Shown: in pieces, positions 8,784-16,478 of the stretch | How positions within the stretch are numbered: position 1 is the stretch's first letter | Layout: every line of letters starts with the position of its first letter | Translations under genes and position numbers: made by a program | Assembly (NCBI GenBank): GCA_050261495.1 | Contig: JBLNDI010000145.1 | Span: 1 to 30,501 of the forward strand | Direction: 5' to 3' | DNA: 30,501 nucleotides | DNA from: JBMNKL01 sp050261495 | GTDB taxonomy: Bacteria > Bacillota > Clostridia > Acetivibrionales > DTU013 | The notes under the pieces: generated by a model | Database searches by the model: none | What the model was told of the DNA's origin: nothing | What the model saw: only the letters and a program-made list of their open reading frames with translations

Positions 8784-10187
8784 TTATTTTGCAAGCAGGA
8801 TGCAGAAATTCTCCAGGTTCGTCTTCAGCTCCTGCAGGAACCTTGCCGCCGGCGCCCCGTCCACAGCCCTGTGGTCAAACGTGAGGGAGAGCGTCATTGC
8901 GGGATAATAAACGTATTCCCCGTTGAATTCCTTCACCCTCTGCACAATGGTGTTTACCCCGAGAATGCCTGTCTGCGGGGGATTCAACACGGGCGTGAAC
9001 GACTCGATTCCAAGAACACCGAGGTTGGTGACGGTAAAGCTTGCTCCCCTCAAAAGGTCCGGGTTTATCGTGCCTTTCCTGCAATCTTCCGCCAGTTTCC
9101 CCGCCTCACAGGATATCTGCTCCAAAGACTTGCGATGCGCATTGAAAATGGTCGGAACCATCAAGCCCCTTTCGGTATCTACGGCTACTCCAAGGTGCAC
9201 GCCGTTGAAAACAAGCATCCTGTCATCAAGAAAATGCGCGTTCAACGCTCCGTGATTCAGGATTGTCCTTGAAACCGCGTAGAGGATAATATCATTCAGC
9301 GTAATATTTTCAATTCCCAGCCTGCTCCCCTCGGCTTTAAGCTTTTTGCGGAAGGAGAGAATTTCGGTGGCGTCAAATGACGTGTTTATGGTCAATTGCG
9401 CAGCCTGCGAAAGTGAACGGTGCATGGCGTCGGCTATTGTTTTCCTGATATTCGTAAGCCGGACCTCGACGTGATCTTTCCCGGGTTCATTCCCGGAGTC
9501 CCCCGCAGGTCTGCCGGCATCCGTTTCACCTGCTGCCGTTCCGGGACCGGCCGCCGTTATCCCTTTCCCGGGGCTTATAGCTGCAGCCGCAGCCGCAACC
9601 GCGGTTTCCGGTTTAATTTTCTCTATATATTCGTCCTCTGCCGCGCGTGCAATAATCGGACCGCTTAAGCGCAAGGCTTCAATGTCCCGTTCAATAAGCC
9701 TTCCTTCGGGTCCGGACCCTTGCATGTTTTTATATGCGTTCACGTAATCCATGCCGATTTTCTCCGCGAGGTTCCTTGCGCGCGGCGATATTTTTATTCT
9801 CTCGTCTTCATCATTGGATGATGCGCCGGAATCCGGCTTCCCGTCTTCAAATACACCGGGCGTTTCCTTAAACCTGCCGCTTCCGGCAATTGCTTCAGCC
9901 CCGCCTGATACCGGCTTCCCCCTGGGATCGAACTCCCGTATATCTTCTCCTTCGTTTCCGATTACACAGACGTTTGTCAGGACCGGTACATCGTCACCCT
10001 CTTCAAAGAATATCTCCAGCAGGATGCCCTCCGCTTTCGCTTCTTCATCAAAAGCAGCCTTGTCGGTCTCATAAGAAAAAAGCAAATCACCGGCTTTTAC
10101 CTTGTCGCCCCTGTTTTTATGCCACTTGGAAATAATGCAGCTTTCTACGGACTGGCCCTGCCTTGGCATAATTACCGGTACAGCCAT
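8784..10187 (-). CDS. 2-oxoacid dehydrogenase E2, dihydrolipoyl acyltransferase
   Basis: A 467-residue E2. An N-terminal lipoyl domain (about 1-80) carries the lipoylated lysine K43 in ETDKAAF. An acidic linker follows, then a peripheral subunit-binding domain (about 130-171, KISPRARNLAEKIGMD...GRLIERDI), an Ala/Gly/Pro-rich flexible linker, and the catalytic acyltransferase domain ending with HRAVDG at 439-444, the family's active site. It passes the acyl group from E1 to CoA and forms the complex core. It is the first gene of the run and has its own promoter and a palindromic operator candidate. A GGGGGGAT ribosome site precedes the ATG. A single lipoyl domain is common in bacterial pyruvate and acetoin complexes, so it does not decide the substrate. 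Confidence 0.92.
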   Translation of the reverse strand: MAVPVIMPRQGQSVESCIISKWHKNRGDKVKAGDLLFSYETDKAAFDEEAKAEGILLEIFFEEGDDVPVLTNVCVIGNEGEDIREFDPRGKPVSGGAEAIAGSGRFKETPGVFEDGKPDSGASSNDEDERIKISPRARNLAEKIGMDYVNAYKNMQGSGPEGRLIERDIEALRLSGPIIARAAEDEYIEKIKPETAVAAAAAAISPGKGITAAGPGTAAGETDAGRPAGDSGNEPGKDHVEVRLTNIRKTIADAMHRSLSQAAQLTINTSFDATEILSFRKKLKAEGSRLGIENITLNDIILYAVSRTILNHGALNAHFLDDRMLVFNGVHLGVAVDTERGLMVPTIFNAHRKSLEQISCEAGKLAEDCRKGTINPDLLRGASFTVTNLGVLGIESFTPVLNPPQTGILGVNTIVQRVKEFNGEYVYYPAMTLSLTFDHRAVDGAPAARFLQELKTNLENFCILLAK

Positions 10188-10215
10188 TTAATATCCCCCC
10201 GGTCGGTCTGGTTGT

Positions 10216-10285
10216 ATTGTAACATAAAATGTTACAATCTAACATTATTTAGTTATATTTTATCATCAATAATAATGCCGGTCAA
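10216..10285 (-). promoter_or_regulatory. Promoter and operator of the E2-E3-E1 operon
   Basis: On the minus strand, -35 TTGACC (10280-10285) and -10 TAAAAT (10257-10262) are separated by exactly 17 nt. Downstream of the -10 box lies a perfect dyad at 10216-10238: arms ATTGTAACAT and ATGTTACAAT around a 3-nt AAA spacer. Its centre falls about 20 nt after the expected transcription start, where a repressor would block elongation. The site is not the Rex type (TTGT-TAA halves with shorter spacing). The DeoR protein encoded in the same run is the nearest candidate, by inference. Confidence 0.7.
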
Positions 10286-10371
10286 ATACTTTTTTCATGC
10301 CTATGACAGGTCTCGTTAGATTTACTTTCCGACATGCTCCTCATGATCTTGATGAACGCATTATACAAGGC

Positions 10372-11637
10372 CTATATCGGTTCGGCGTTGTCAAGCAGGA
10401 ATCTTTCGGCCTCCGCCGACCATAGCCCGTTATTCTTTTCCACTATATCTGCAAGGGAAGAAAAGAACGGATTTCCTTTTCCTTTTTCTCTAAGTTCGCT
10501 CAACGCGGTAAGCTCCATCCTGATATTGGTGTAGATAAGCTTTTTTCCTCCGCCGATATAAGGCAGGTTTAAAGTTGTCGGTATAACGCTGTCCAGTCCT
10601 CCCACATGGGTTATCATCCCGGCAGGGTTTATAAGCCCTTTCTCCATCAATTGCAGCGATTCTACCATGTCGTCGGTATTTCCGCCGCTGGAGCCGATAA
10701 CATGTGTCGAATTGTAATGAACATTATATAGGTTCAATTCGGCTGAAAACGCCGGATCCGTAGGCCCTGCGAAAAAAATCAGGCAACCGTCCCTGCCAAG
10801 CAGCCTGTCGCCCTGTTCAACCAGCTGCCTGACGGGGGCAAAGACAAACACATCGTCATATCCCTGACCATCCGCATAGGAAAGCAAAAATTCCGGAACG
10901 TCTTTGATGCCGGCTGTATTCACATATACAAGCCTTACCCCGTTCCTGGCAGCATCCTCAACGGTATATATCGAAGCCGCCCTTTTCAGCCTGGATTCAT
11001 CAATATCAGTTACGACAAGAAGTTTAGGCTTCCTGGAACAATGGACGGCATAATCAACAGCACCCATCCCCATGGGTCCCGCTCCCGCAAGTACAGCCAT
11101 GTTTCCGCCTTCCCTGATCCCCATCATGTGGACATAACTGCCGCCGGTTGTGTGATAACTGGCATGAAAGGCCCCGATTATGCATGACATGGGCTCTGCC
11201 AGGGATCCGTAGAAATACGCTTCTCCGCTGTAATTGAGAAGACAGCCGTGCTCCATGACAACAGGCGGTATTATCACGTATGTGGCACTGCCGCCAATGT
11301 AAGGGAATGAATACCCGGGCGCCGCGTAGGGGTTGTCCGCGTCGTTTATTGCCGGCTGGATGGAGAACTTATCTCCTTCCTTGAACTTATGCCTCCATTT
11401 TTTCCCTACTTCCACTATTTTTCCGCAAAATTCATGACCTATGATGACCGGGTTTTCGCCGATATTTTTCGGTACTCTTTTGTGATCGCTTCCCTGTATT
11501 ACCGCTTTGTATGAAGACATGCAGATGCTGTCGGATATGATATGGGCGAGAATTTCATCGTCTTTAACCGGGGGAAGTTCAAATTCTTCAAGCCTTAAAT
11601 CATTTTTTCCGTATAACCGGACCGCTTTTGTTTTCAT
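10372..11637 (-). CDS. sorE: L-sorbose-1-phosphate reductase homologue (zinc MDR)
   Basis: A 421-residue medium-chain zinc dehydrogenase. Catalytic zinc ligands look like C39, H68/E69 (GHEF) and E148. The Rossmann motif is GAGPMGMG at 185-192. Several segments match, from memory, Klebsiella SorE rather than ordinary alcohol or sorbitol dehydrogenases: RLYGKNDLRLEEFELP, KRVP, PVIIGHEFCGKIVEVGKKW, PGYSFPYIGG, FAGPTDPAFSAELN and SSGGNTDDM. SorE reduces L-sorbose-1-phosphate to D-glucitol-6-phosphate with NADPH. The product is the substrate of the SrlD-like enzyme encoded nearby. The ATG is 6 nt after AAGGAG. It has its own promoter and candidate operator, 184 bp before the E2 gene. Family assignment is good; specificity for sorbose is inferred. 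Confidence 0.82.
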   Translation of the reverse strand: MKTKAVRLYGKNDLRLEEFELPPVKDDEILAHIISDSICMSSYKAVIQGSDHKRVPKNIGENPVIIGHEFCGKIVEVGKKWRHKFKEGDKFSIQPAINDADNPYAAPGYSFPYIGGSATYVIIPPVVMEHGCLLNYSGEAYFYGSLAEPMSCIIGAFHASYHTTGGSYVHMMGIREGGNMAVLAGAGPMGMGAVDYAVHCSRKPKLLVVTDIDESRLKRAASIYTVEDAARNGVRLVYVNTAGIKDVPEFLLSYADGQGYDDVFVFAPVRQLVEQGDRLLGRDGCLIFFAGPTDPAFSAELNLYNVHYNSTHVIGSSGGNTDDMVESLQLMEKGLINPAGMITHVGGLDSVIPTTLNLPYIGGGKKLIYTNIRMELTALSELREKGKGNPFFSSLADIVEKNNGLWSAEAERFLLDNAEPI

Positions 11638-11680
11638 CGCATACTCCTTCTTTTCCGGATTAAATTAAAAATTTCAATGC

Positions 11681-11703
11681 GTGACATATTATGTTTAATT
11701 ATA
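11681..11703 (-). promoter_or_regulatory. sorE-like promoter with overlapping dyad
   Basis: On the minus strand an extended -10 (TG, one base, TATAAT at 11698-11703) stands about 45 bp before the sorE-like ATG. A weak -35 (ATGACA) lies 19 nt upstream. Directly after the -10 is an imperfect dyad at 11681-11697 with half-sites ACAT/ATGT separated by 3 nt. In minus-strand sense it reads AACAT-N3-ATGTCAC, the same spacing as the E2 operator (AACAT-N3-ATGTTAC). Its centre overlaps the expected start of transcription. Confidence 0.55.
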
Positions 11704-11800
11704 ACATAAGCATGATAGATATTGTCATGCCTTTTTAGTTAATTCTATTTTGGCATATTTGCAACGATGGAATTCAGTTTTGAAGACCTGCGCCAGGAAT

Positions 11801-12706
11801 TCAGCTATAAGGCTCGACAGGGTATCCCTCCCTGTATTTCCCTCTTGTCTGTATGCCCCCGATGCCATTTTTCCCGGTAATGGTATTATCAATGACATCT
11901 TCGGCGTCGAGAACCACGTCGATGCTTGTAAATGCAATTTTCTGGCATACCCTGACAGGATCGAGCGCATGTATCAGGTCTCTGAAGGGAGCGCTGGCAA
12001 AATTGGCTCCCGCTTTTATTATTTCTTTATAGAACGACTGGCATGCGCCGGCGAAAATTACCAGCGAATCCATATCGCTGTTATATTGCCGCGCTGCTTT
12101 TACAGCCTCGATAAAATATCCCGAATTTCTATAGGATGAAACGCTGGAGTAATTTTCTTTCCCCTTGATAAAGCCGTCATGGCCTGTTAAAACAAGAATG
12201 TCCGGCCTGTGCTTCTTGAGCAGGGCAACTACACTTCCGGGCTGGTCTTTTTCGGGCACATATTCCCCTGAAACATCCAGGCCTAACTTCCTGTACTCCG
12301 TAAGGCAGTTTTCCAGGTACTCCTTATCTCCATCCAAATGAAGTATTTTGCCCGGCCTTTTTATCCTGGCCGCCTCATCTTCTGAGGTATTTCTATAAAA
12401 CGCTTTTTTTTGAAAACCCCTGCGGCGGGGCAAGTAAAAATTTCCGACATACCCTGTTTCCATTTTTCTTTCCGCTGCGCATTTTTCTGCCGCGCGGCAG
12501 CATTTTTCCCTGTATTCCCTTACTCTGTTTTCCGGTTGAATCTCAAGATCCGATTCGGGCGCGTCGGCCTCTATCCTGTAGCTTATGCCTTTTAGCGTAA
12601 TAATTCTTTCTCCTTTTTTGTCTTCCGAAATGTCCACCACTTTGAAAAAAATATCGTACCCGTAAGATTTTCTGGCAACTATGTCTCCGATCTTCAGTTC
12701 ACTCAT
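11801..12706 (-). CDS. yabG: Sporulation-specific protease YabG
   Basis: A 301-residue protein matching YabG in length and layout: an N-terminal segment starting MSELKIGDIVARKSYG, and a C-terminal peptidase part with a His site (LVLTGHDGF, H176) and a Cys site (VIFAGACQSF, C222). That pair fits the Cys-His dyad of clan CD proteases. YabG trims spore coat and cortex-associated proteins late in sporulation, in the mother cell. The ATG follows GGTGGTG at about 5 nt. The upstream region has a good sigma-K type promoter. The next gene upstream, a CotS homologue, is also a spore gene. No partial repeats or frame damage are seen. Confidence 0.92.
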   Translation of the reverse strand: MSELKIGDIVARKSYGYDIFFKVVDISEDKKGERIITLKGISYRIEADAPESDLEIQPENRVREYREKCCRAAEKCAAERKMETGYVGNFYLPRRRGFQKKAFYRNTSEDEAARIKRPGKILHLDGDKEYLENCLTEYRKLGLDVSGEYVPEKDQPGSVVALLKKHRPDILVLTGHDGFIKGKENYSSVSSYRNSGYFIEAVKAARQYNSDMDSLVIFAGACQSFYKEIIKAGANFASAPFRDLIHALDPVRVCQKIAFTSIDVVLDAEDVIDNTITGKNGIGGIQTRGKYREGYPVEPYS

Positions 12707-12770
12707 ATATACACCACCATTGCCATGCCTGGCGATTTTATTCCAGCCGTCGGTACTATTTTTCCTGGTA

Positions 12771-12798
12771 TATAATATGTAAACTGTTGGAAGTGTGT
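12771..12798 (-). promoter_or_regulatory. Candidate sigma-K promoter of yabG
   Basis: On the minus strand, CATATTATA (12771-12779) fits the sigma-K -10 pattern CATA-N3-TA exactly, and an AC dinucleotide (12797-12798) stands 17 nt upstream as in sigma-K -35 elements. It lies about 65 bp before the yabG ATG. In Bacillus yabG is transcribed by sigma-K, so the match agrees with known regulation. The motif is short and could occur by chance. Confidence 0.5.
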
Positions 12799-12828
12799 TA
12801 ATTTAAAATGATATGGCAACCGTCATTT

Positions 12829-13818
12829 TCAGCAGTATAGTTTCCGATACTGGTTGATAAATTCATTTAAAGGCTCTATCTCATCCACGATTTCCTGAAG
12901 CCTTGAAATATAGTTTCTTTCCGACCAGCTTCGCCTGCTGTTGTAATACCGGTTGGCTACGCGCCAGAATTTCTGCGGAAACTGAAGTATCGCTTTCATT
13001 ACGGAAAGCTCCTCGTTATCAAGCTTATCCACCGAATTGTAAGAATTCAGTATTATCGCGGCTTTCGCCATGTTCCAGCCGCATTTGCGCATCTTTCGCC
13101 TTATGAAATTGGCTATGTCATATACCCTGATCTCGTGGCAGCAGTATTCGAAATTAATCACGGTTGTCCTGTCCCCGTCTATTATTATGTTATTATGCGT
13201 ATAATCATGGTGGCAGAAGGATTGTTCCATCCTGGTTTTTTCCACGACGCTGCCGTATCCCGACAATACGAGTTCCTCCTTCGTTCTTTCTCCAAGCTCG
13301 ATGAAGTAATCCGCATACCGGACAAGCAGCTGATCAAAGCGCCCTTTACCCTTCTGCGCCTGCCTTTTCATTTTTCTCATATCATCAAGCCGCTTTGAGA
13401 AGAACGTGGGAAGTTTGTCAAGATCATCCTGGACCATGCATCCCTGCGGCGCTTTATAACCCCTGGACGCCTTATGCAGATTTGCCAGCGCCACCGCGGC
13501 CTTCCTGACGTCATTATCATTGTCGAAGTTGCTTTCCCGCCCTGCAGGGCAATCCACGACAACATGGCAGCTGTTGTTGTATATGAAATACGGATCACCC
13601 GATAAGGTGCAGAGGTACCTGTCGACACAGGCGAACCCATTTGAAACAAGGTGTTCCTTTGCGCTGTGCACGAATTTTAGCCTTTCGGCTGAGAAAGGCA
13701 GTCTCTTAAGCGCTTTTTTCCCATTCTGCGTTACCAGTATTACAGCGTCTTTATATGGATACAGGTTATTTACCTCAAGACCATAATGACTTTCAATTTC
13801 CTTTTCGATCCCCTGCAT
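12829..13818 (-). CDS. CotS-family spore coat protein
   Basis: A 329-residue member of the CotS/YsxE group, which has an aminoglycoside-phosphotransferase (kinase-like) fold. The catalytic-loop region HHDYTHNN is at residues 203-210. The second metal site reads INFEYC (221-226), where such kinases and most CotS relatives have an Asp in IDF or IDW; here it is Asn222. The change may mean no phosphotransfer activity, fitting a structural coat role. A lysine in ALKRLP (K38) could be the ATP-binding lysine. GGAGG lies 6 nt before the ATG. It is 122 bp upstream of yabG and transcribed the same way. Which numbered CotS-like paralogue it is cannot be told. Confidence 0.85.
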   Translation of the reverse strand: MQGIEKEIESHYGLEVNNLYPYKDAVILVTQNGKKALKRLPFSAERLKFVHSAKEHLVSNGFACVDRYLCTLSGDPYFIYNNSCHVVVDCPAGRESNFDNDNDVRKAAVALANLHKASRGYKAPQGCMVQDDLDKLPTFFSKRLDDMRKMKRQAQKGKGRFDQLLVRYADYFIELGERTKEELVLSGYGSVVEKTRMEQSFCHHDYTHNNIIIDGDRTTVINFEYCCHEIRVYDIANFIRRKMRKCGWNMAKAAIILNSYNSVDKLDNEELSVMKAILQFPQKFWRVANRYYNSRRSWSERNYISRLQEIVDEIEPLNEFINQYRKLYC

Positions 13819-13875
13819 GTCATACCTCCGGTTGTTCAGGCTGCTTCCCGATCCGGTGATGCCGGATATTTGCCA

Positions 13876-13894
13876 GGCATATAAATTATATGCC
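13876..13894. repeat. Perfect 19-bp palindrome upstream of the cotS homologue
   Basis: GGCATATAAATTATATGCC is a perfect 9-bp inverted repeat around one base, 58 bp before the coat-gene start. In minus-strand sense it contains CATATAAT, one base from the sigma-E -10 consensus CATACAAT, but I cannot place a matching -35 at normal spacing. Related blocks (ATGCCGGATA) flank it on both sides. Operator, promoter or hairpin are all possible. Confidence 0.45.
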
Positions 13895-13950
13895 GGATAC
13901 CCGGCATGTAGAATATCAAGAAACGCGTTGCAGGCAGGGATACCGTCTGC

Positions 13951-13985
13951 GGAAAAAGAAACTGCCGGTTTTCATTTCCGGCAGT
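13951..13985 (-). terminator. Intrinsic terminator of the por operon
   Basis: In minus-strand sense ACTGCCGG (complement of 13978-13985) and CCGGCAGT (complement of 13961-13968) form a perfect 8-bp G/C-rich stem around a 9-nt loop. It is followed by TTCTTTTTCC. It lies 33 bp past the porB stop codon and clearly ends the por transcript. Confidence 0.85.
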
Positions 13986-14017
13986 CACTGGTTAAGTTTA
14001 TAATTATTTGCGCCGAG

Positions 14018-14956
14018 TTATGCTTCTTCCCCGGCCTTCTTGAGCAATTCCGCCCATCTCTTGTCAACTTCCGCCTGTATTTCTTCAAGCAAGGCCTCAT
14101 TGCCGGGATTGAACAGGTGCCTGAACCTTCCCTGCGTTTTAAGGAATTCGCTAACCGGTATCTTGTTCTTTGGCTTGTAGTTAACCACATATTTGCCGTC
14201 TATCACTTCATAAAGCGGCCAGTAGCAGGAATCCACCGCCAGTTTTGCGATCTGCATCAAATCGGGAGTATTGTATCTCCATCCCCTGGGGCACGGAGCC
14301 AATACGTTAAGGAAGCACGGACCCTTTGTATAAATCGCTTTTTCGGCCTTTTCATAAAGGTCTCTCATGTTTCCGAACGGAGCGGACTGGGCTACGTACG
14401 GAAGATGGTGGTTCGCCATGATATCGGTCAGCTCTTTGCGCCACTGCATTTTGCCCGGGATTGCCTTCCCTGCCGGCGATGTTGTGCAATCGGCGTACTT
14501 GGGCGTAGCTGAAGACCTTTGGATGCCTGTATTCATGTAAGCGCCGTTGTCGTAACAGACATAAACCATGTCATGTCCTCTCTCCATCGCGCCTGAAAGT
14601 GCCTGGATACCGATATCATACGTTCCTCCGTCACCGCCGAACGCAATGAACTTGGTTTCACCCTCAAGCTTCCCTTTCCTTTTCAAAGCATTGTAAGCCG
14701 CTTCAACACCTGACGCTGTTGCTGCGGCGTTCTCAAACGCACTGTGTATAAATGAATCCTTCCATGATGTAAAAGGATAAAGGAACGTCGAAACCTCCAG
14801 GCAGCCCGTAGCTACCGAAATAACCGCGTGATCTTCCGGTTTGAGCGCCCTCAGGACTTGCCTGACAACGATTGGAGCTCCGCAGCCCGCGCACATTCTA
14901 TGTCCACCGGTAAACCTCTCCGGCTTTTTTGCCACTTCTTTCAAATTATAAGCCAC
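14018..14956 (-). CDS. porB: Pyruvate:ferredoxin oxidoreductase, beta subunit
   Basis: A 312-residue beta subunit that binds thiamine diphosphate and one [4Fe-4S] cluster. Cluster cysteines appear as C22 and C25 (MCAGCGAP), C52 (ATGCLEV) and C222 (LAPCPRGW). The cofactor motif is GGDGGTYDIG at 107-116 with YDNGAYMNTG downstream. I start at the GTG at 14956 (VAYNLKEVAKKPERF), 8 nt after AGGAGG. The GTG three codons earlier overlaps that ribosome site and is unlikely. The gene begins 12 bp after porA and is the last of the operon. The enzyme splits pyruvate to acetyl-CoA and CO2 and reduces ferredoxin. Confidence 0.95.
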   Translation of the reverse strand: MAYNLKEVAKKPERFTGGHRMCAGCGAPIVVRQVLRALKPEDHAVISVATGCLEVSTFLYPFTSWKDSFIHSAFENAAATASGVEAAYNALKRKGKLEGETKFIAFGGDGGTYDIGIQALSGAMERGHDMVYVCYDNGAYMNTGIQRSSATPKYADCTTSPAGKAIPGKMQWRKELTDIMANHHLPYVAQSAPFGNMRDLYEKAEKAIYTKGPCFLNVLAPCPRGWRYNTPDLMQIAKLAVDSCYWPLYEVIDGKYVVNYKPKNKIPVSEFLKTQGRFRHLFNPGNEALLEEIQAEVDKRWAELLKKAGEEA

Positions 14957-14968
14957 TTCCCGCACCTC

Positions 14969-16153
14969 CTATTCTCTTACGCCAAGGTAATTGTATACCT
15001 GCTCTACCTTGCCGGTTTCCGCTATTTTCAACAGGTTTTCGAATACCGATTCAAGATCGTCGGCTTTTACGTCCCTGCCGCCCAATCCGTAAATATAGTT
15101 GATTGCCTTTGGCGACAGAACGCCGTTTGCGTACATTGCACTGGTCACCTCGTTGAAAAGAGGTCCTCCCGCGGCATTAAAACTGTCTGCCTTGTCCATT
15201 ACGGCAATCGCCTTGAACTTCGAAAGCGCCCGGGACAGCTCCGCAGACGGGAAAGGTCTGAATACCCTGGGCTTTATCAAGCCGACTTTCTTTCCTTTCT
15301 CTCTCAGGCGGTCCACCACAAATTTCCCTGTACCTGCGCTGGAATTGAGAATCACCATGCAGACTTCGGCGTTTTCCGTTTTATATTCATCGAAAAGCCC
15401 GTATTTTCTGCCGGATATTTTCGCAAATTCATCAGAGACCTTGAGTATTACCTCCTTGGCGTTTCTCATCGCTTCGGCCTGCTGTCTCTTGTGTTCGAAA
15501 TAGTGCGTAAAATTATCCAGCGGACCCATTGAAACCGGGTTGTCCCTGTTCAGAAGGTAATTCTTCGGTTTGTATTCCCCGACAAAAGCTTTGACGACGT
15601 CATCTTCCAGCAACTCAATATTCTCGATTGCATGCGAGGTAATGAAGCCGTCCTGGCAAATCATAACCGGAAGCAGGACTTTCACGTCCTCTGCTATCCT
15701 GTTTGCCATGAGCATGTTGTCATAGGCTTCCTGGTTGTTTTCGCAATAAATCTGGATCCAGCCCGAATCGCGGGCGCCCATTGAATCGCTGTGGTCATTG
15801 TGAATATTAATGGGCCCGGACAACGCCCTGTTTATGCAAGCCAGGACTACCGGAAGCCTTGCTCCCGCTGCGATATAAAGCATTTCCCACATGAGTGCGA
15901 GACCATTTGCGGATGTGGCGGTCATCGCCCTGGCGCCTGCCGCTGATGCGCCTATACAAGCCGACATTGCGCTGTGCTCCGATTCTACCGCGACAAACTC
16001 GGTATCCACAATACCGTTGGCCACGTAGGACGAAAAATACTGCGGAACTTCTGTTGACGGAGTAATTGGAAACGCAGCGACTACGTCGGGATTTATTTGT
16101 TTCATGGCAATAGCAATTGCCTCGTTGCCGCTTAATCTCTCTTTTATAGCCAT
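14969..16153 (-). CDS. porA: Pyruvate:ferredoxin oxidoreductase, alpha subunit
   Basis: A 394-residue alpha subunit with the pyrimidine-binding fold. Near the N-terminus AAFPITPSTEVPQYFSSYV and FVAVESEHSAMSACIGAS are the typical motifs, including the Glu that activates thiamine diphosphate. The C-terminal half is the transketolase-like domain with KKVGLIKPRVFRPFP. I start at the ATG at 16153, 8 nt after GGGAGG; a start 39 nt further upstream would overlap porD and lacks family resemblance. It follows porD by 13 bp. It also resembles 2-oxoisovalerate oxidoreductase subunits, but the gene order and fit favour pyruvate. Confidence 0.94.
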   Translation of the reverse strand: MAIKERLSGNEAIAIAMKQINPDVVAAFPITPSTEVPQYFSSYVANGIVDTEFVAVESEHSAMSACIGASAAGARAMTATSANGLALMWEMLYIAAGARLPVVLACINRALSGPINIHNDHSDSMGARDSGWIQIYCENNQEAYDNMLMANRIAEDVKVLLPVMICQDGFITSHAIENIELLEDDVVKAFVGEYKPKNYLLNRDNPVSMGPLDNFTHYFEHKRQQAEAMRNAKEVILKVSDEFAKISGRKYGLFDEYKTENAEVCMVILNSSAGTGKFVVDRLREKGKKVGLIKPRVFRPFPSAELSRALSKFKAIAVMDKADSFNAAGGPLFNEVTSAMYANGVLSPKAINYIYGLGGRDVKADDLESVFENLLKIAETGKVEQVYNYLGVRE

Positions 16154-16166
16154 TCTTTTCGCCTCC

Positions 16167-16478
16167 CTACTTGCTTTCTTCCACAAAGTCAATGGCTTTG
16201 AAAGGACAGACCTTTACGCATATGCCGCAGCCTTTGCAGTGGTCATAATCAAAATCCGTTCTTTTTCCGTTTTCGTCAATCAATATGGAAGTATCGGGAC
16301 ACACGGGATAGCAAAGCAGGCATTGCTTGCATTTGTCCTCAAGCCAGATCGGTTTCATGGAACGCCAGTCTCCCGTTTTAAAAAGGTGCGCATTCCCTGC
16401 CGAATCAATGGTGCCGCCTATGGTGATCTCCCTCCAGTTTACATCGGCCGGAGGCGCTTTTAGTTCTTTTTTGCTCAT
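16167..16478 (-). CDS. porD: Pyruvate:ferredoxin oxidoreductase, delta (ferredoxin-like) subunit
   Basis: A 103-residue subunit with two classical [4Fe-4S] motifs of the CX2CX2CX3C type: C50, C53, C56, C60 and C81, C84, C87, C91, each followed by Pro. It carries electrons from the porB cluster towards external ferredoxin. Its start overlaps the end of porG by 4 bp (ATGA type), so translation is coupled. The N-terminal 45 residues (GGTIDSAGNAHLFKTGDWRS) are typical of the 2-oxoacid oxidoreductase delta family rather than free ferredoxins. Confidence 0.95.
   Translation of the reverse strand: MSKKELKAPPADVNWREITIGGTIDSAGNAHLFKTGDWRSMKPIWLEDKCKQCLLCYPVCPDTSILIDENGKRTDFDYDHCKGCGICVKVCPFKAIDFVEESK

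Noticed and set aside
13817..14512. 231-codon plus-strand open frame running through the por terminator
   Set aside because: It crosses a clear terminator and lies antisense to porB. No ribosome site or domain was seen.
14828..15532. 234-codon plus-strand open frame antisense to porA/porB
   Set aside because: Shadow of two well-supported genes on the other strand.
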